DNA of 64,000 bases from JAJPHW01 sp963799065. Lineage in GTDB: Bacteria > Acidobacteriota > Terriglobia > Terriglobales > Acidobacteriaceae. The DNA is taken from contig CAWCVJ010000003.1 of assembly GCA_963799065.1 (NCBI GenBank), positions 434,001 through 498,000 of the forward strand, given 5' to 3'. Made by a program: the position numbers and the translations under genes. The notes beneath the pieces are model-generated. The model saw only the letters and a list, made by a program, of their open reading frames with translations. It was not told where the DNA came from and did not search any database. Below are positions 49,242-57,095 of this stretch, piece by piece (positions within the stretch are counted from its first letter, which is position 1; each line of letters opens with the position of its first letter).

Positions 49242-51146
49242 TTAGTCGCTGAATTCCGCTTTTGAGATTGCATGGGGCGCGGTTGGACCCTCGCCCAGCC
49301 CTTCATCGTTCATGTTCTTGCCTTTAAGTGCAGTGGTGACGGCGCTGTCCATCATCAACTCGGCCAAGCGCATCGTGGCTTGATTGAGCGCTTCGATCTT
49401 TTCGTGAATTGCTTTATAGTCGTCGCCTTCTTTGCTGTCCTTCAGGTTGCCTTCGGCGGCGGCGATGGCGGAAATTTCTTTGCTGGTGAGTTGTCCCCAG
49501 GCTGGACTCATGCGAGCCTTGTCGAGCGCCGCAAGAATCGTGTCGGCTTCCGCGCGGGCTTCGATCAACTGGCGCTCGCGGAAGTCGTCCTCGGCGTGAT
49601 CGAAAGAATCTAGAATCATGCTTTCGACCTGCTCGTCGTTTAATCCGTAGCTGGGCTGTACTTGAATTTCTGCTTCTTTGCCACTGCGTTGCTCGCGCGC
49701 AGAGACGTTGAGGATTCCATTCGCGTCGATGAGGAAGCGTACTTCGATGCGCGGCAGGCCCGCGCTCATGGGCGGAATGCCTTTCAGGTCGAAGCGAGCC
49801 AGCGAGCGGCAATCCTTTGCCAGTTCGCGCTCCCCTTGCAGTACGTGAATCGCGACGTTGGCTTGTCCATCAACCTGCGTGGTGTAGTGCTGCGTAGCGG
49901 AGGCGGGAATGGTCGAGTTGCGCAAAATAATTTTGTCAGTGACGCCGCCCGCGACTTCGATGCCCAGCGACAGCGGGGTGACGTCGAGCAACAGCATGTC
50001 GCGCGTGGCTTCCGAGCCGCCGGAGAGAATATTTGCTTGCACCGCCGCGCCCAATGCAACGACTTCGTCGGGATTGAGATCGGAGTGAGGCTTGCGCCGG
50101 AATAAATCCTCGACCAGTTGGCGAACTTTCGGAATGCGAGTCGAGCCGCCGACGAGGACGACTTCGTCGATTTGTGCAGGCTTGAGTCCGGCGTCTTTAA
50201 GCGCTTGCTTGCACGGGCCGAGAGTGCGCTGGACAACGGGCGCGATGAGCTGCTCGAATTGCTCGCGAGTGATTTCGCGGCGATATTGCTGGCCGCCGGA
50301 TAATTCGACTTCGATGCGGGTTTCGAGTTTAGAAGAAAGATCGATCTTGGCTTCGATGACCGCTTTACGAATGCGGGCAACGTCTTCGCCGCTGCGGGAA
50401 ACATCGCGTTTTAAGTCGCCGCGAATGTCGGCTATGGCGATGGCGATGAGTAGGTTGTCGATATCGTCGCCGCCGAGGTGGGTGTCGCCATTGGTGGCGA
50501 TGACCTCAAAGATTCCGTCGTGCAGTTTGAGGATGGAAACATCAAACGTGCCGCCGCCGAAGTCGTAGACTGCGATGGTGCCGCTTTGTTTTTTGTCGAG
50601 CCCGTAGGCTAGCGATGCCGCCGTTGGCTCGTTGACCAAGCGAAGTACGTCGAGTCCTGCGATGCGTCCTGCATCTTTCGTGGCTTGGCGCTGCGCGTCA
50701 TTGAAGTAGGCGGGGACGGTGATGACCGCTTTCGTCACGGGAGCACCGAAATAGCGTTCGGCGTTGCGTTTGAGCTGGCGCAGAATGAAGGCGGAAATTT
50801 CCGGCGGAGTAAATGTGCGTTCGCCAAGCTTGATGCGGATGACCTCTCCGGCTTGAAGGTCGTCGGCGATGCGGAAGGGGAACAGCTTGAGTTCTTCGGT
50901 GATGTCTTCGACGCCGCGTCCCATGAGTCGCTTTATCGAATAGACCGCGCGTTCAGGGGTGTCGATCAGATATTTGCGGGCGGCGTTGCCGACGATGGTT
51001 TGATTCTTGTCGTCGAGGGCAACGACCGATGGCACGAGATTGACGCCGTCTTCGCCGGGAATGACTACGGGAACTCCATCCTGCATGAACGCAGCGAGGG
51101 AGTTCGTGGTGCCGAGGTCGATTCCGATGATGAAGTTCTGAGGCAT
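49242..51146 (-). CDS. hscA: Hsp70-type chaperone HscA
   Basis: The 634-residue Hsp70 protein helps pass clusters from IscU to target proteins. It starts FIIGIDLGTTNSLAA, has AVITVPAYFNDAQRQATKDAG, AVYDFGGGTFDVSIL and VVLVGGSTRIPKVRQLV, and a substrate domain from about 385. Placement between hscB and fdx marks it as HscA rather than DnaK. The initial part matches HscA in length (about 616). hscB lies 39 bases upstream. Confidence 0.94.
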   Translation of the reverse strand: MPQNFIIGIDLGTTNSLAAFMQDGVPVVIPGEDGVNLVPSVVALDDKNQTIVGNAARKYLIDTPERAVYSIKRLMGRGVEDITEELKLFPFRIADDLQAGEVIRIKLGERTFTPPEISAFILRQLKRNAERYFGAPVTKAVITVPAYFNDAQRQATKDAGRIAGLDVLRLVNEPTAASLAYGLDKKQSGTIAVYDFGGGTFDVSILKLHDGIFEVIATNGDTHLGGDDIDNLLIAIAIADIRGDLKRDVSRSGEDVARIRKAVIEAKIDLSSKLETRIEVELSGGQQYRREITREQFEQLIAPVVQRTLGPCKQALKDAGLKPAQIDEVVLVGGSTRIPKVRQLVEDLFRRKPHSDLNPDEVVALGAAVQANILSGGSEATRDMLLLDVTPLSLGIEVAGGVTDKIILRNSTIPASATQHYTTQVDGQANVAIHVLQGERELAKDCRSLARFDLKGIPPMSAGLPRIEVRFLIDANGILNVSAREQRSGKEAEIQVQPSYGLNDEQVESMILDSFDHAEDDFRERQLIEARAEADTILAALDKARMSPAWGQLTSKEISAIAAAEGNLKDSKEGDDYKAIHEKIEALNQATMRLAELMMDSAVTTALKGKNMNDEGLGEGPTAPHAISKAEFSD

Positions 51147-51147
51147 T

Positions 51148-51178
51148 TTGTAATTTGGTAATTTGTAATTTTGTAACG
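51148..51178. repeat. AT-rich tandem-like spacer between hscA and hscB
   Basis: The 39-base spacer is made of TTTGTAATTTGG, TAATTTGTAATT and TTGTAAC units, a short AT-rich run of repeated taattt words unlike the G+C-rich surroundings. It may be a dispersed repeat or a weak processing site. Nothing else is seen in it. Confidence 0.4.
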
Positions 51179-51185
51179 TAACCGC

Positions 51186-51929
51186 TTAGGCTTCCAGCAG
51201 TTCGTTTACGTCTCTTACTAGATTTCTGATGTAGTTTCGGCGATTCAGCAGGTCGAGCATTTTCGCATTGGCGCGGCTGATCGCCGCTTCAGAGGCGGCT
51301 TCCTGAGCCTGATCCCACTCATTCCAAATTTGCTGGAGTTCCGCCGAGAGAGCTTCCTGCTTGCTTTCGAGATCGGATTGCTTTTGCTTCACTTCTTCGA
51401 GCAGAACAGGATCGTCTTCGCCCATTTTCTTGTTCATGCGAAGCTCTTCGAGCTGCATGTTTAGTTCGAAGACTTCTTCCAGAAGATCGGGGGGAACGAT
51501 TTGTTTCTTCATTGCTCCGCTGGCGCGAGCCGCTTCGGTCGCGGATTTTGATTGTTCTTCCAGTTCAATTCCAGCCAGGGCGAGGGCGTACTCGGTGCGC
51601 TTGATGGGATCTTTCAGCGTCCGATAGGCGTCGTTGAGGCGGGAGCTTTGTTCGAGGCTCCATTCGCGCTCTTGCGGAGTGGCTTGCGCATAGACGTCGG
51701 GATGTAGTTTGCGGCTCAGTTCGTAGAATGCGCGTTCCAGTTTTGCGGGATCGATTTGCAAGCGCTGGGGCAGTCCGAAGAAGGTGAAGTAATCCACTGG
51801 CTTGGGCGGCTGAACCTTGCCGCAATGGGTGCAGAAATGGCTGGCGAGTTGGTCACCGCAGGACCAACAGGCGTCGCGGGAGGGATCGCCGAGAACAGTA
51901 AGGAGCGAATTGTCGTGCGTTGCAGCCAT
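51186..51929 (-). CDS. hscB: HscB co-chaperone with N-terminal zinc motif
   Basis: The 247-residue J-domain protein delivers IscU to HscA. The J-domain (about 47-110) has the HPD motif in KLHPDVY, and the C-terminal HSCB domain is helical. Residues 21-37 (CWSCGDQLASHFCTHCG) carry four cysteines in two CxxC pairs, a zinc site known from eukaryotic HSCB but absent in E. coli HscB. It stands in the normal isc order, 162 bases downstream of iscA. Length is above the E. coli protein (171). Confidence 0.92.
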   Translation of the reverse strand: MAATHDNSLLTVLGDPSRDACWSCGDQLASHFCTHCGKVQPPKPVDYFTFFGLPQRLQIDPAKLERAFYELSRKLHPDVYAQATPQEREWSLEQSSRLNDAYRTLKDPIKRTEYALALAGIELEEQSKSATEAARASGAMKKQIVPPDLLEEVFELNMQLEELRMNKKMGEDDPVLLEEVKQKQSDLESKQEALSAELQQIWNEWDQAQEAASEAAISRANAKMLDLLNRRNYIRNLVRDVNELLEA

Positions 51930-51947
51930 TAAAGTGACGAACCTCAG

Positions 51948-51998
51948 GCGCTAAAGCGCGAACTAAAAGAGGGATTCATGGCAGCGCTGAAGCGCTGC
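51948..51998. repeat. Two hairpins in the hscB-iscA spacer
   Basis: GCGCT-AA-AGCGC (51948-51959) and GCAGCGCT-GA-AGCGCTGC (51981-51998) are perfect inverted repeats within 162 bases without a gene. No T-run follows, so they are not standard terminators. They could adjust the messenger level of downstream hscB, hscA and fdx. Confidence 0.45.
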
Positions 51999-52091
51999 GC
52001 CACCCAAAGACGGCGGCTGGGTGAGTTACGCAGTGCGCCGTCCGCAAGCTTACAAAGTCATACGGTCCCGTCGTAGACGGCCAATCAGTTC

Positions 52092-52469
52092 TCATCCCGA
52101 GAACGACGTGCCGCAGCCGCAGGATTTCGAGGCGTTGGGATTGACGAAGACGAATCCCTGCTGCATAAGCGTTTCCTGGTAATCCAGAATCATGCCGTGC
52201 AGATAAATGAAGGACTTCGGGTCGACGAACACGCGCACGTCGTCAAACTGAAACACGCGGTCGCGCTCGCGGGGCTGCGTGTCGAAGCGGATGTTGTAGC
52301 TCAAACCGGAACATCCTCCGCCCTGCACACCTAAGCGCAAGCCGCCTTGTTCGGGAGAAATCCCCTCCTTCACGATGGCGGTGCGAATACGCGCCAAGGC
52401 CTTATCACTAACCTGAATGCCCTTGGCGGGCGCGGTCTTCACGGGTTGTTCGGCAACAGTGGTAGTCAT
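52092..52469 (-). CDS. iscA: A-type iron-sulfur carrier IscA
   Basis: The 125-residue protein has GGGCSGLSY in the middle and CGCGTSFS at the end, the three cysteines of A-type carriers that bind iron or clusters. The N-terminal 20 residues (TTTVAEQPVKTAPAK) are an extra tail. It lies after iscU by 103 bases, which include a copy of the dispersed repeat. Confidence 0.93.
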   Translation of the reverse strand: MTTTVAEQPVKTAPAKGIQVSDKALARIRTAIVKEGISPEQGGLRLGVQGGGCSGLSYNIRFDTQPRERDRVFQFDDVRVFVDPKSFIYLHGMILDYQETLMQQGFVFVNPNASKSCGCGTSFSG

Positions 52470-52512
52470 TTAATAAAACCCAAAATCTCTTCGTCCAAGT
52501 CGCTTCGGCATG

Positions 52513-52563
52513 CACGCGAGATCCCTCCCTCCGCCTGAAGAACGGCTGCGGTCGGGATGACTT
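52513..52563 (+). repeat. Dispersed repeat, copy A
   Basis: This 51-base sequence runs from cacgcgagatccctc to gtcgggatgactt between iscA and iscU. It shares more than 80% of its bases with copies at 59624-59674 and 62006-62055. The ends ATCCC and GGGAT are inverted and could pair. It lies in an operon and does not stop it. Confidence 0.75.
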
Positions 52564-52572
52564 GCGCTTTTG

Positions 52573-52986
52573 CTAGGCCGTCACGGATTGCGCCGGAACT
52601 GCAACTTCCTGCTTCTTCTTCCAGTCGTGAATGGCGGCGCGGATCGCGTCTTCCGCGAGCACGGAGCAGTGAATCTTCACCGGCGGCAACGCCAGTTCTT
52701 TCACGATTTCCGTGTTCTTTATTTGCAGCGCTTCTTCGACCGTTTTGCCCTTCACCCATTCGGTTGCGAGCGAGGAGGAGGCAATGGCCGAGCCGCAGCC
52801 AAAGGTCTTGAACTTGGCTTCTTCAATGACGCTGGTTTCAGGGTTGACCCGAATCTGGAGCTTCATGACGTCGCCGCACTCGGGCGCGCCCACCAGGCCG
52901 GTGCCCACTTCGGAGCTATTCTTGTCGAGCGAACCCACGTTACGCGGATTCGAGTAGTGATCGAGAACCTTATCGCTGTATGACAT
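52573..52986 (-). CDS. iscU: Iron-sulfur scaffold IscU
   Basis: The 137-residue scaffold has C37 (PECGD), C63 (FGCGSA) and C106 (HCSV), with D39 also kept, and the LPPVK motif (100-104) that HscA recognises. New clusters are built on it from IscS sulfur. It lies 42 bases after iscS. Confidence 0.95.
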   Translation of the reverse strand: MSYSDKVLDHYSNPRNVGSLDKNSSEVGTGLVGAPECGDVMKLQIRVNPETSVIEEAKFKTFGCGSAIASSSLATEWVKGKTVEEALQIKNTEIVKELALPPVKIHCSVLAEDAIRAAIHDWKKKQEVAVPAQSVTA

Positions 52987-53028
52987 GTTTTCTCCTCTGA
53001 ATTCTGTGAAACTTGTTTGCCAACCAAC

Positions 53029-54321
53029 TCAGTGTGCTTCTGCCGCCCACTTTACTTTGCTTAAGTCGATGCCTTCTTTCGCCATCTCATACAGCGGTGA
53101 AAGTTCGCGCAGCTTTGTGACCGTGGTTACGACGCGGTCGGCGACGTAGTCTACTTCGGCTTGGGTGTTGAAGCGGCCAATGCCGAAGCGAATAGAACTG
53201 TGTGCCAAGTCGTCGCCCGCGCCCAAAGCCTTCAATACATAAGATGGCTCAAGTGTCGCGGAGGTGCAGGCCGACCCGCTGGAAACTGCGATGTCGCTAA
53301 TGCCCATCAACAGCGATTCGCCTTCGACGTATGCGAAGCTGATGTTGAGGTTGCCGGGAAGGCGATGCTCCATCGATCCGTTGATGTAAGTCTCGTCGAG
53401 CTGGCTCATAATGCGCTCGCGCAGCCGCTCGCGCAGTCCGGCAAGCCGCGCCGCCTCTTGCGCCATTTCCTCATAGGCAATGGCGCAAGCCTTGCCCAGC
53501 CCAACGATGCCCGGGACATTCAACGTGCCGGAGCGCATGCCGCGTTCGTGGCCGCCGCCATCGATCAGCGCTGAGACCTGCACCCGCGGATTCTTGCGCC
53601 GAACATACAATGCGCCGACGCCTTTGGGACCATAAATCTTGTGCGCCGTGATCGACATCAAGTCGATGTGCTGCTTGTTGACATCGATCGGAACCTTGCC
53701 CACGGCCTGGACCGCGTCTGTATGAAAGAGGATGCCGCGTTCGTGGCAAAGCTTGCCAATTTGTTCGATGGGCTGCAACACGCCGATTTCGTTGTTCGCA
53801 GCCATGATGGTGACCAGAATCGTCTTGTCGTCCATGGCGCGCTTGAGATCCTCGAGGTCGATGAGGCCGCTCTTGGCGACCGGCAAATAGGTCACGCGAT
53901 AGCCATTCTTCTCCAGACGCTTGCAAGTATCGAGCACGGCCTTGTGCTCGGTGACCGCGGTGATGATGTGATTGCCCTTTTCGCGATACATCTCGGCAAC
54001 GCCCTTGATCGCGAGGTTGTTGCTCTCGGTGGCGCCGGACGTAAAAATGATCTCTTTCGGAGTCGCGCCAATCAGTTTGGCGATCTGAGCGCGCGCGGTT
54101 TCCACGCCTTCTTCCGCGGCCCATCCGAAAGGATGGTTGCGGCTCGCCGGATTGCCGAACGCTTCGGTAAAGTAGGGCAACATTGCCTGCAACACGCGCT
54201 GATCGGTGGGCGTGGTGGCGTGATTGTCCATGTAGATCGGCAGCTTCACTCCGTCGGGCGCTTCATTCTTTAACTTCGATTCGTTCTTCAATTCGGGTAG
54301 GGTCAACACTTCGGTGCTCAT
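53029..54321 (-). CDS. iscS: Cysteine desulfurase IscS
   Basis: The 430-residue PLP enzyme takes sulfur from cysteine for cluster, tRNA thiolation and cofactor synthesis. It has DNHATTPTDQRV near the start, TEHKAVLD, HKIYGPKGVGALY (PLP lysine) and the catalytic cysteine loop SSGSACTSATLEPSYVL. The N-terminal 25 residues are extra and polar. ATG at 54321 follows AGGAGAGAG; an upstream TTG at 54351 is rejected. iscR lies 34 bases upstream. Confidence 0.95.
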   Translation of the reverse strand: MSTEVLTLPELKNESKLKNEAPDGVKLPIYMDNHATTPTDQRVLQAMLPYFTEAFGNPASRNHPFGWAAEEGVETARAQIAKLIGATPKEIIFTSGATESNNLAIKGVAEMYREKGNHIITAVTEHKAVLDTCKRLEKNGYRVTYLPVAKSGLIDLEDLKRAMDDKTILVTIMAANNEIGVLQPIEQIGKLCHERGILFHTDAVQAVGKVPIDVNKQHIDLMSITAHKIYGPKGVGALYVRRKNPRVQVSALIDGGGHERGMRSGTLNVPGIVGLGKACAIAYEEMAQEAARLAGLRERLRERIMSQLDETYINGSMEHRLPGNLNISFAYVEGESLLMGISDIAVSSGSACTSATLEPSYVLKALGAGDDLAHSSIRFGIGRFNTQAEVDYVADRVVTTVTKLRELSPLYEMAKEGIDLSKVKWAAEAH

Positions 54322-54355
54322 CGTCTCTCTCCTCTTTAATACTGCTTCCAAATTC

Positions 54356-54826
54356 CTATCGGATCGTTACCAGTTCTGCTGGCCGGTGATCTTCGTCCAG
54401 TTTCTCCGGGACTAACTCTTCCGGCTCATCGTTCATCTCCGAAATCACAATTTTCCGCAGCACCGCTTCGATGCTGGAGTTCACCTTGCGCAGCGGCTCG
54501 CGAATGTTGCAGCGATCGCTCTGGTCGCACTCTCCGCGAACGGTCACGCAGGAAGTGATAAATAAAGGTCCGTCAATGGCGCGAATCACTTCAAACGCCG
54601 AAATTTTGGCGGCGTCGCGCGCCAAAGTGTAGCCACCGTTCGTGCCGTGCTGCGAAATCAGCAACCCGCTCTTGGCGAGCCGCTGCAAAATCTTGGCCAG
54701 CGCCTCGGACGGAATGCCGTAAGCCTCCGCTACATCCTTGGCGCTGCAAGCTCCCGCTTGGCCGTGCTCGGCAAGGTGCTTCATGGCCATTAGCGCGTAG
54801 TCGGCTTTCTTGGTCAGCTTCAACAT
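54356..54826 (-). CDS. iscR: Rrf2-type regulator IscR
   Basis: The 156-residue winged-helix protein of the Rrf2 family holds a cluster through C93, C100 and C106. The first half (LTKKADYALMAMKHLAEHG, LAKILQRLAKSGLLISQHGTNGGY) is the DNA-binding part. As the first gene of the isc operon, it is expected to sense cluster status and repress the operon when clusters are ample. Two palindromes upstream may be its sites. The last 20 residues are acidic and not conserved. Confidence 0.9.
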   Translation of the reverse strand: MLKLTKKADYALMAMKHLAEHGQAGACSAKDVAEAYGIPSEALAKILQRLAKSGLLISQHGTNGGYTLARDAAKISAFEVIRAIDGPLFITSCVTVRGECDQSDRCNIREPLRKVNSSIEAVLRKIVISEMNDEPEELVPEKLDEDHRPAELVTIR

Positions 54827-54847
54827 AACTCAGCAAATTCCAAATAC

Positions 54848-54860
54848 GACCTTTAGAGTC
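54848..54860 (-). promoter_or_regulatory. IscR-like palindrome upstream of iscR
   Basis: GACCTTTAGAGTC forms an imperfect inverted repeat 22 bases upstream of the iscR start. It fits the core of the E. coli type 1 IscR site, GACT-N5-AGTC, with GGATAT to the right as in the longer consensus. It could let IscR repress its operon. Confidence 0.45.
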
Positions 54861-54970
54861 GGATATACAAAGTGTAGGCCGGATAAGGCCAAAGATCAAG
54901 TCCCCGCAGCCAGTGGTGAAATTCACGGGCCGAAGCGTAGGTCTTTACAAGTGAGCGGGTTAGGATATCA

Positions 54971-54985
54971 CGACCAAATTGGTCG
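54971..54985. promoter_or_regulatory. Second IscR-like palindrome (CGACC-N5-GGTCG)
   Basis: CGACCAAATTGGTCG is a near-perfect palindrome, with the same GACC-N5-GGTC layout as the site near iscR, 124 bases away. It is in the shared upstream region of iscR and the small zinc-ribbon gene, and so could act on either. Confidence 0.45.
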
Positions 54986-55039
54986 GATTTTCGCAATAGG
55001 CCGAATACCGCAGATCGCGCGATGCTGAAAATTCGGCGC

Positions 55040-55067
55040 TTGACTTCCCACAAAACCGCGCTACACT
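55040..55067 (+). promoter_or_regulatory. Promoter of the small zinc-ribbon gene
   Basis: TTGACT (55040-55045) and TACACT (55062-55067) are 16 bases apart, a good match to sigma-70 sites. The start codon is 60 bases downstream. Confidence 0.55.
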
Positions 55068-55126
55068 ACTGGAAATTTCCGGTAGTAGCAGCCTCGTCCG
55101 GCCCCGGTCGAGGACATTCCGGACTT

Positions 55127-55330
55127 ATGACGACCATCCCGCCGCAACGCCCCGCAGACCCGACGGCTAAGCCAGCGTGCAAGCACCCGCGCGTGCAGAT
55201 TGTCGCACGGGAAGAAGATGCTGAGTTCGTCGCTTGCCAGGATTGCGGCGAAGTCTTCGATTCGACAGAGTTTAAAGACATGACCATCGAAGAGACCAAG
55301 CTCAAGGATGACGCCGATAGCGATGCGTGA
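55127..55330 (+). CDS. Small zinc-ribbon-like protein
   Basis: The 67-residue protein has C16 in PACKHPR and the pair CQDCG (36-40 region), which together with nearby His/Cys could bind zinc. It is acidic towards its end. The function is unknown. The ATG at 55127 is used because a consensus promoter is just upstream; an ATG at 55022 would lie ahead of that promoter. Confidence 0.55.
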   Translation: MTTIPPQRPADPTAKPACKHPRVQIVAREEDAEFVACQDCGEVFDSTEFKDMTIEETKLKDDADSDA

Positions 55331-55466
55331 CCGAAGTAATCCGCGGGGGTGACTTTTCCTTGAGCGTGAACCGCGGTCATTGTTAATGTACCTCGGGGAT
55401 TCTTTTCTGGCCGAAATTCCAGCCTTGCGGGCCGAGCCACTTCGGTTCGGACCATCGTTGTCGATT

Positions 55467-55889
55467 ATGAATAAGGATTCAAGCCCGAAGCGGATCGCGT
55501 TGGTCGTGGACGACTCCATGCTCATCCGGCACACGGTTTCGCGCTTCATGGAATCGCGCGGGTTTGCGGTGGAGAACGCCGACAACGGGAAAGCGGCGCT
55601 GGAAATCGTCGCTCGCGTCCGCCCCGACATTATTATCACGGATATGGATATGCCGAAGATGGGCGGAGCAGACTTGATCGCAGCGCTCAAGCGCGATGCG
55701 CAGACCGCGGATATTCCGGTGATCGTAGTGACTGCCAGTTTAAGCGCCGAGAAAGAGCCCGTCACGAATTGCGCCGGCGCAGCCGCCACGGTTCGAAAGG
55801 ACATCGACATCGACGAGCAGCTCGAGGTAGCACTGAGCGCTATTTTCGGAAATGAATTGGGAAACCAGGCGCGCCGCGCGAAGGCCTAG
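55467..55889 (+). CDS. Single-domain response regulator (CheY-like)
   Basis: The 140-residue receiver has the acidic pair D15-D16, phospho-acceptor D59 in TDMDMPKMGG, T89 in VVTAS and K111. No output domain follows. It would be phosphorylated by a histidine kinase encoded elsewhere. ATG at 55467 is chosen because the domain starts there; a longer frame to 55380 is not conserved in type. It converges with tsaD, seven bases apart. Confidence 0.85.
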   Translation: MNKDSSPKRIALVVDDSMLIRHTVSRFMESRGFAVENADNGKAALEIVARVRPDIIITDMDMPKMGGADLIAALKRDAQTADIPVIVVTASLSAEKEPVTNCAGAAATVRKDIDIDEQLEVALSAIFGNELGNQARRAKA

Positions 55890-55905
55890 GCGGCTCTAAA
55901 GCCGC
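55890..55905. terminator. Hairpin between convergent genes
   Basis: GCGGCT-CTAA-AGCCGC overlaps the tsaD stop and immediately follows the response regulator gene. There is no T-run, but the position between two convergent genes suits a two-way transcript-end hairpin. Confidence 0.4.
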
Positions 55906-57035
55906 AAGCCAGCCTCAGCATTGAAGTCCAGAGCGGCAAAATCTTTGGCGACAAATTTAGGATAAGCCGCGGCCGCGATCATGGCGGCGTTGTCGGTGGA
56001 AAGCTTGCGGGATGGAAAGAGGACGGGGAGTCCGTGCTCGGCGGCGCTTTGCTCGAAGCGCTGGCGCAAAGCTTGATTGGCGGCGACGCCGCCGGTTACG
56101 AAAATCGTCGCGGCATCGTAAGCCACGGCTGCGGCAAGCGTTTTATTGACCAGATCCTCGACCATGGCTCGCTGGAATGAGGCGATGAGGTCGAGAGTTT
56201 GTCGATCCAGTAGTGCACGATAGTCGTCCAGCGTCGGTTTGGCGATATTCTGCAACGCTGCGCGCCGGTCGGCGATGGCTTCCTGCATTTTGTTCACTTC
56301 GACGTAGCGCAGGACGGCGGTCTTGATGCCGCTGTAGGAAAAGTCGACGCGCTTCTGATTGGGCTCCCACTCGCCGGGACGATTGCGGTCGGCGTGCTTA
56401 ATCTGCGGCGTGGCGAACTTGACCGCCTTCGCATCACCGAAGGGCGAAAGGCGATCGATCACAGGGCCGCCCGGATAGCCCAATCCCAGGAGCTTAGCAA
56501 CTTTATCGAAGGCCTCGCCAGCGGCGTCATCGCGCGTGCGACCGACGGTTTCGTAGGTCCAGAGCGAGTCTTTTTGCGCGGCTAAATATAAATGGGTGTG
56601 TCCGCCGGAGACGACCAGGGCGAGCACGGGAAATTTCAGTTCGTGATTTCCCTTCTGGCGCTCTTCGAGCAGCACGGCATGGATGTGGCCTTCGAGGTGG
56701 TTGACGGCGATGAGGGGCTTGTCGAGCGCAAAGGCCAGCGCCTTGGCGTAGCTGATGCCGACGAGCAATGCGCCGATGAGTCCGGGGCCTTGGGTGACGG
56801 CGATGGCGTCGAGTGATTCATAGCTCTGCCTTGCGTCCGCCAAAGCCTGCCGCACGACCGGAACGATGGCCTTGAGGTGCTCGCGGGATGCCAGCTCGGG
56901 CACCACGCCACCATAAGGCGCGTGCGTGGCAAACTGCGACGCGACCACGTTCGACACGACTTCCTCGCCCGACCGGACGACGGAGGCGGCGGTTTCGTCG
57001 CACGAGCTTTCGATACCGAGAATGTAAGCGGACAT
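55896..57035 (-). CDS. tsaD: tRNA N6-threonylcarbamoyladenosine transferase TsaD
   Basis: The 379-residue protein is the ASKHA-fold subunit that makes t6A37 in ANN-reading tRNAs. It starts ILGIESSCDETAAS and has H113-x3-H117 in NHLEGHIHAV for iron or zinc, GLGYPGGPVIDRL and VTGGVAANQALR. The length is slightly over the E. coli protein (337). It is divergent from the nucleotidyltransferase gene. Confidence 0.95.
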   Translation of the reverse strand: MSAYILGIESSCDETAASVVRSGEEVVSNVVASQFATHAPYGGVVPELASREHLKAIVPVVRQALADARQSYESLDAIAVTQGPGLIGALLVGISYAKALAFALDKPLIAVNHLEGHIHAVLLEERQKGNHELKFPVLALVVSGGHTHLYLAAQKDSLWTYETVGRTRDDAAGEAFDKVAKLLGLGYPGGPVIDRLSPFGDAKAVKFATPQIKHADRNRPGEWEPNQKRVDFSYSGIKTAVLRYVEVNKMQEAIADRRAALQNIAKPTLDDYRALLDRQTLDLIASFQRAMVEDLVNKTLAAAVAYDAATIFVTGGVAANQALRQRFEQSAAEHGLPVLFPSRKLSTDNAAMIAAAAYPKFVAKDFAALDFNAEAGLRL

Positions 57036-57095
57036 GGGAGCCTGAACTGATTTTATCGGGCCGGGTCGGCAAAACGAAGGGATATCATCTTCTCA

